Below are positions 5,768-9,265 of a DNA stretch of 9,265 nt, piece by piece. The notes beneath the pieces are model-generated. The model did not search any database. It was not told the DNA's origin and saw nothing but the letters and a program-made list of their open reading frames with translations. Numbering within the stretch: position 1 is the first letter of the stretch; every line of letters starts with the position of its first letter. The position numbers and the translations under genes are program-made. This stretch comes from an uncultured Bacilli bacterium. Lineage in GTDB: Bacteria; Bacillota_I; Bacilli_A; RF39; UBA660. The DNA is taken from NCBI GenBank assembly GCA_947628105.1, contig CANQYN010000037.1:1-9265 (forward strand), given 5' to 3'.

Positions 5768-7224
5768 GAAATTTATATCAACAATTAATGACAGTAAAAA
5801 ATAATAAAAGAAAAGTAGAATACATTATGGTATCAAAAATTTATAATACGAGATTTCATGCTATCAGAGAATTTTCTTCTCTCGAATTACAAAAATTACT
5901 TTTAGATAATATTTTAGGACCATATTTTGTAAAATATTTTATAAATAATATAAATCAATTTTCTTCTTTTTTTTCAATTAGTGAAGCTGTAAATTTGTTA
6001 GCTCAAATGAAAGATGATAAGCTAAAAGAATGTTATGTTTCTAATATTTTAGATAACGATGGGAAAAACGAATTTTTATCTCTTATTATGGTAAATGATA
6101 AATTAAGAGAAAAATTTCAACCTATTTTTTTACGAAAACTTTCTTATTTAATAGCAATTATAAGTACTAATTATCAATTATCAAAGGAAGATAAAGAATC
6201 CTTTTGGCTTAAAAAACATGGTAAATTTTTATATGGAATTCCTATCGAATTTATGACTTGGTCTCGTCTTCAGCAAGTGATAAATAATCTACCTTTAGTC
6301 CGTTATTCAACGGAAGAAAATTACAATGTCGTCCGTCTTATTGAAGATAAAGAAACTTTAACAAATATTTATCATGAAATTTTTTCTAATGAAAAAGTAA
6401 TAGAAAAAATTCCTCATAATATGAAAGAAATATTGAGTAATTTTTCCATACCAAGTATTTATTTTCCATTGATGAATTATTTATCAACAAAATGTTATAG
6501 TCAAAAAATTGAAAAAAATAATGATATGAAACAAATTATTAAAAAAATATTTTCTAGAGTTTCTGAAAAAGAGGTACTTTTAACATTAAAACTAATAGTA
6601 GAAGAATTATTAAATCTTTCGCACTGCAGTATTGAAAATATTGAATATTTAGGAGAAGGGTCTTCTAGCAAGGTATTTAAAATAGGTGATTTTGTATTGA
6701 AAGTAGGAAATTCTAATCGAGTTACAGATACGATTCCTAATCATCCTCTTATTATTCAGCCATTGTTTCGAAGGAAAGTAAACGATAATGTCTATGTCGA
6801 AATATCTCAATATGTAAAACCTTTAAATGATGGGGTTATTGCAAGTATGATAGTTTATTATATTTTTAAAGAATTGAAAAAAAGTGGAATTGAATGGTTA
6901 GATCCAAAATTTGATAATGTAGGTTTACTACTCCATGATAATGTACCTTTTGCAGGGAAAAAAGAAACAGCCATAAACCATGAATCTGTAGGATTTTTAA
7001 ATAAAAATGAAGAAATATTAACAAAAGGAAATTACGTTATATTAGATACGGATTATTTATTTTTAAAAGAAGAAAACGATACATATCGTTATCAAGGACC
7101 AGAATATTATCGATATGAGAATCGTTATCAAGAAGAAAAAAAGGCAGGTGTCGTAGATGTTAGAAGCACAGAAGTGGTTAGAAAAAAATTTAAAAGAAGA
7201 CGACAGGGTAGTAATTGCGCTTAG
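5761..7224 (+). CDS. Unrecognised protein with a C-terminal kinase-like region
   Basis: I do not recognise this family. Residues 1-285 are rich in Leu, Ile, Lys and Asn, look mostly helical, and have no motif or membrane segment I can name. From about 296 a kinase-like order appears: GEGSSSKVFKIGDFVLKVG (298-316) resembles a glycine-rich loop plus the beta-3 Lys (Lys314). HPLIIQPL and VEISQYVKPL (328-354) resemble beta-4/5 and the hinge. WLDPKFDNVGLLL (379-391) has D-x-K-x-x-N (Asp381, Lys383, Asn386), and YVILDTDYLF (425-434) could be the DFG-like metal site (Asp429). Only about 55 residues follow, so the C-lobe is very reduced; activity is uncertain. The basic tail (VRKKFKRRRQG) is encoded inside tilS. 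Start ATG 5761 overlaps ung and has ribosome site AGAGGA. B. subtilis has the kinase gene yabT just before tilS, but YabT has a different layout. Confidence 0.8.
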   Translation: MVRNLYQQLMTVKNNKRKVEYIMVSKIYNTRFHAIREFSSLELQKLLLDNILGPYFVKYFINNINQFSSFFSISEAVNLLAQMKDDKLKECYVSNILDNDGKNEFLSLIMVNDKLREKFQPIFLRKLSYLIAIISTNYQLSKEDKESFWLKKHGKFLYGIPIEFMTWSRLQQVINNLPLVRYSTEENYNVVRLIEDKETLTNIYHEIFSNEKVIEKIPHNMKEILSNFSIPSIYFPLMNYLSTKCYSQKIEKNNDMKQIIKKIFSRVSEKEVLLTLKLIVEELLNLSHCSIENIEYLGEGSSSKVFKIGDFVLKVGNSNRVTDTIPNHPLIIQPLFRRKVNDNVYVEISQYVKPLNDGVIASMIVYYIFKELKKSGIEWLDPKFDNVGLLLHDNVPFAGKKETAINHESVGFLNKNEEILTKGNYVILDTDYLFLKEENDTYRYQGPEYYRYENRYQEEKKAGVVDVRSTEVVRKKFKRRRQGSNCA

Positions 7225-8476
7225 TGGAGGACCTGATTCGATGGCTCTTTTATATCTTTTATTGCAAATAAGAAAAAAGAAAGATATTGAAATTATATGT
7301 GCCCATGTTAATCATAAAATAAGAAAAGAAAGTGATGAAGAAGCAAAATTTGTCAGTCAGTTTTGTAAAAAAAATCATGTAAAATTTGAAAAAATGGAAA
7401 TTGAACATTATGAACAAGAAAATTTTCATGAAGATGCCAGAAAAAAACGATATCAATTTTTTGAAAGGGTATTACATAAATATCGTGCTCCTTATTTATT
7501 GACGGCTCATCACGGCGATGATTTAGTAGAGACGATTTTAATGAGATTAGTACGAGGCTCTACATTAAAAGGATATGCGGGATTTCAAAAAGTTGTTTTT
7601 CTTGATGAATATACAATAATGAGACCTTTGATTGAGCTTACTAAAGAAGAAATTGAATACTATAATCGAGAACATAATATTCCTTTTGTTATTGATAATT
7701 CTAATGGTAGTGATAAATATACGAGAAACCGCTATCGGAAATATATTTTACCTAGATTAAAAGAAGAAGAGCCTAACATGCATCTAAAATTTTATAAATT
7801 TAGTAATTTAGCTTATATGTATGACAAATATGTAGAAAAAGAAGTAGAAAAACAAATAGAACGAATTTATCAAGATAATATTTTAAATTTAAATGAATAT
7901 AGTCAATTAGATGAGTTAATTCAACTAAAGATAATCGATTATATTTTAGGAAAAGTATATGGAGAAAATATTCATTTAATTCATGATCAACATACTAAAT
8001 TAATTAGAGATGTTATCTCCTCTAAAAAACCAAATGTAATGTTAAATTTACCTAATCATGTAATTGTTAAAAAAAATTATTCTCAACTTCGAATAGATTA
8101 TTTAGAAGAATATATCCAAGCTTATAAACTTGAATTAGAAGATGACATGATACTACCTAACAATCACCGTATTCAAAAAGTGGATTTTGAAACAGAAAAT
8201 GGGAATGATATCTGTAGAATTAATTTTGATGATGTAAAATTACCTCTTACAGTTCGTACAAAACAACCAGGAGATAAAATAAATGTAAAAGGGATGATAG
8301 GAAGAAAAAAAGTAAAAGATATTTTTATCGAACATAAGCTTCTTCCTAAAGAAAGAGAACTGTGGCCTATTGTTGTAGATAATCGAGGAGATATTATTTG
8401 GATACCAGGATTGAAAAAATCAAAAATAGATGTTCCAAGTGATGAAAAATGTGATATAATACTTAAGTATTATTGA
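7157..8476 (+). CDS. tilS: tRNA(Ile)-lysidine synthetase TilS
   Basis: TilS attaches lysine to C34 of the CAU-anticodon tRNA-Ile using ATP, changing its decoding from AUG to AUA; it is normally essential. The PP-loop motif ALSGGPDSMALL (21-32), AHHGDDLVETILMRLVRGS (117-135), IMRPLIELTKEEI (154-166) and DNSNGSDKYTRNRYR (180-194) make up the N-terminal synthetase domain. The TilS C-terminal domain is seen in PLTVRTKQPGDKI, KVKDIFIEHKL and WIPGLKKSK. The length of 439 residues is normal. The start at 7157, with AGGTG (7146-7150) 6 nt before it, gives the expected spacing to SGGPDS, so the 68-nt overlap with the upstream gene appears real. hprT, between tilS and ftsH in B. subtilis, is absent here. 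The many ATA codons in this window fit a need for TilS. Confidence 0.96.
   Translation: MLEAQKWLEKNLKEDDRVVIALSGGPDSMALLYLLLQIRKKKDIEIICAHVNHKIRKESDEEAKFVSQFCKKNHVKFEKMEIEHYEQENFHEDARKKRYQFFERVLHKYRAPYLLTAHHGDDLVETILMRLVRGSTLKGYAGFQKVVFLDEYTIMRPLIELTKEEIEYYNREHNIPFVIDNSNGSDKYTRNRYRKYILPRLKEEEPNMHLKFYKFSNLAYMYDKYVEKEVEKQIERIYQDNILNLNEYSQLDELIQLKIIDYILGKVYGENIHLIHDQHTKLIRDVISSKKPNVMLNLPNHVIVKKNYSQLRIDYLEEYIQAYKLELEDDMILPNNHRIQKVDFETENGNDICRINFDDVKLPLTVRTKQPGDKINVKGMIGRKKVKDIFIEHKLLPKERELWPIVVDNRGDIIWIPGLKKSKIDVPSDEKCDIILKYY
8452..8460 (+). promoter_or_regulatory. Probable ftsH promoter inside the end of tilS
   Basis: TGATATAAT (8452-8460) is a perfect TATAAT with TG extension, 31 nt before the ftsH ATG. 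The -35 region (GTTCCA, 8432-8437, spacer 17) is weak. The start would be near 8467, giving a short leader that holds the ribosome site CAGGAGGT (8477-8484). ftsH could thus be transcribed apart from tilS. Confidence 0.55.
8456..8473. promoter_or_regulatory. 18-bp perfect palindrome at the ftsH promoter, candidate operator
   Basis: ATAATACTTAAGTATTAT reads the same on both strands with no central spacer (centre between 8464 and 8465). It overlaps the -10 hexamer and the predicted transcription start, the ideal place for a repressor, while also encoding the last residues of TilS. No T-run follows and there is no loop, so it is not a terminator. No regulator family can be assigned. Confidence 0.45.
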
Positions 8477-8490
8477 CAGGAGGTTAAATA

Positions 8491-9265
8491 ATGAATAAAA
8501 AAGAAGTAAAAAAGACAGTTGTTCCTTATTTATTAATCATATTGATTATGGCAGGAATTTTATATTTTGTGAATGTTGCTAATCGAAAGATTAACTTTAT
8601 TACTTATGATGAATTTTTGGAAGATGTAGAAAAAGCAAAAGTATCTGAAATTGAAATTACTCCAAAAGTAAGTGGAAATGTTTATGAAATACGAGGAAAA
8701 TTAAAAGATTATGGTGAAAAAGAAAGTTTCTTCTTTCGCGCTCCTTTAGCAGAAGAAGTGATGACAAAATTACTAAAATCAGAAGAGGAAAATAAATTTA
8801 AAATAACAACTATTGCCGATCCTTCTTCTAGTACCATTCTTTTATTTATTCTTAATGTACTTCCTATCGTTTTAATTGGAGGATTAGCCTTTTTCTTTAT
8901 CTCAAGACAAATGAATAGTGCTAATAAATCAATGGATTTTGGAAAAAGTAAGGCTCGCTTAGACGATTCAAATGGAAAAGTAACATTTGAAGATGTTGCT
9001 GGACTTACAGAAGAAAAAGAAGAAGTAAAAGAATTGATTGATTTCTTAAAAAATCCGAAAAAATTCCAAAGTTTAGGTGCTAGGATTCCGAAGGGAGTGT
9101 TATTGGTAGGATCTCCCGGAACAGGAAAAACTTTGTTAGCTAAAGCCGTTGCTGGAGAAGCGAATGTCCCATTTTATTATATCAGTGGTTCTGATTTCGT
9201 AGAATTATTTGTAGGAGTTGGAGCTAGTCGTGTTCGCGATATGTTTAAACAAGCAAAACATAATG
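8491..9265 (+). CDS. ftsH: ATP-dependent zinc metalloprotease FtsH (3' partial)
   Basis: FtsH is a hexameric membrane AAA+ protease that degrades misfolded membrane proteins and regulators; in B. subtilis it also matters for sporulation. The visible 258 residues hold a first membrane helix (about 9-28, VVPYLLIILIMAGILYF), an extracytoplasmic domain (about 29-114) and a second helix (about 115-137). The AAA module then begins: VTFEDVAGLTEEKEE (164-178), the Walker A loop GSPGTGKT (207-214) and the pore loop with FVG at 240-242, followed by GASRVRD. Walker A has Ser where family members usually have Pro (GPPGTGKT), which the P-loop pattern tolerates. Walker B, the second region of homology and the HEXXH zinc site lie past the window edge. 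Ribosome site CAGGAGGT lies 6 nt before the ATG; tilS ends 14 nt upstream. Confidence 0.96.
   Translation, partial: MNKKEVKKTVVPYLLIILIMAGILYFVNVANRKINFITYDEFLEDVEKAKVSEIEITPKVSGNVYEIRGKLKDYGEKESFFFRAPLAEEVMTKLLKSEEENKFKITTIADPSSSTILLFILNVLPIVLIGGLAFFFISRQMNSANKSMDFGKSKARLDDSNGKVTFEDVAGLTEEKEEVKELIDFLKNPKKFQSLGARIPKGVLLVGSPGTGKTLLAKAVAGEANVPFYYISGSDFVELFVGVGASRVRDMFKQAKHN

Noticed and set aside
7120..7224. Frameshift or sequencing error joining the kinase-like gene and tilS into one protein
   Set aside because: TilS has a normal start with a ribosome site and full length, and the upstream protein already passes its last recognisable motif, so no fusion is needed. A small indel cannot be fully excluded without reads.
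7259..7456. Reverse-strand Phe-rich open frame inside tilS
   Set aside because: The apparent hydrophobic protein comes from the complement of Lys-rich codons; tilS on the + strand is certain.
1..9265. CRISPR arrays, insertion sequences, tRNA or rRNA genes, prophage parts
   Set aside because: I found no regularly spaced repeats, transposase, terminal inverted repeats, tRNA cloverleaf or rRNA-like segment; the tRNA-related signal at 1182-1396 is the T-box.

Overview
The window is a 9.3 kb piece of a very AT-rich bacterial chromosome (roughly a quarter to 30% GC by eye) with every gene on the + strand. The gene families, strong AGGAGG-type ribosome sites, a T-box leader and a SpoVT regulator point to a low-GC Firmicute of the Bacilli/Erysipelotrichia type with sporulation ancestry. 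TGA is used as a stop (tatD, tilS) and Trp is written TGG, so this is the standard bacterial code and not the Mycoplasma code. Species cannot be named from the sequence.

Layout. (1) 1-560: C-terminal end of mfd (transcription-repair coupling factor), followed by spoVT (624-1157) behind a sigma-G/F-like promoter and an inverted repeat. (2) 1147-2967: a sigma-A-type promoter inside the end of spoVT drives a Met-specific T-box leader and metG (methionyl-tRNA synthetase), closed by a strong terminator. (3) 2968-3320: an independent small unit with its own promoter, a 55-residue two-helix membrane protein and its own terminator. (4) 3334-5043: tatD and rsmA, separated by a weak terminator. (5) 5054-8476: ung, a 487-residue protein that I do not recognise but whose C-terminal part has protein-kinase-like motifs, and tilS, tightly coupled by overlaps of 7 and 68 nt. 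(6) 8452-9265: ftsH, cut by the window edge, with a probable promoter and an 18-bp perfect palindrome inside the end of tilS.

How the genes fit together. Most are informational housekeeping genes: DNA repair (mfd, ung), translation and RNA modification (metG, rsmA, tilS), a nuclease (tatD) and membrane protein quality control (ftsH). The order resembles a shortened, rearranged version of the Bacillus subtilis origin-proximal region (mfd-spoVT; metS-tatD-...-rsmA; yabT-tilS-hprT-ftsH), without rnmV between tatD and rsmA and without hprT between tilS and ftsH.

The most interesting element is the kinase-like gene at 5761-7224. It lies directly upstream of tilS, where B. subtilis has the Hanks-type kinase gene yabT, but its architecture is quite different: a long unrecognised helical N-terminal region, a compact kinase-like core and no membrane segment. 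I see no CRISPR array, insertion sequence, tRNA or rRNA gene.
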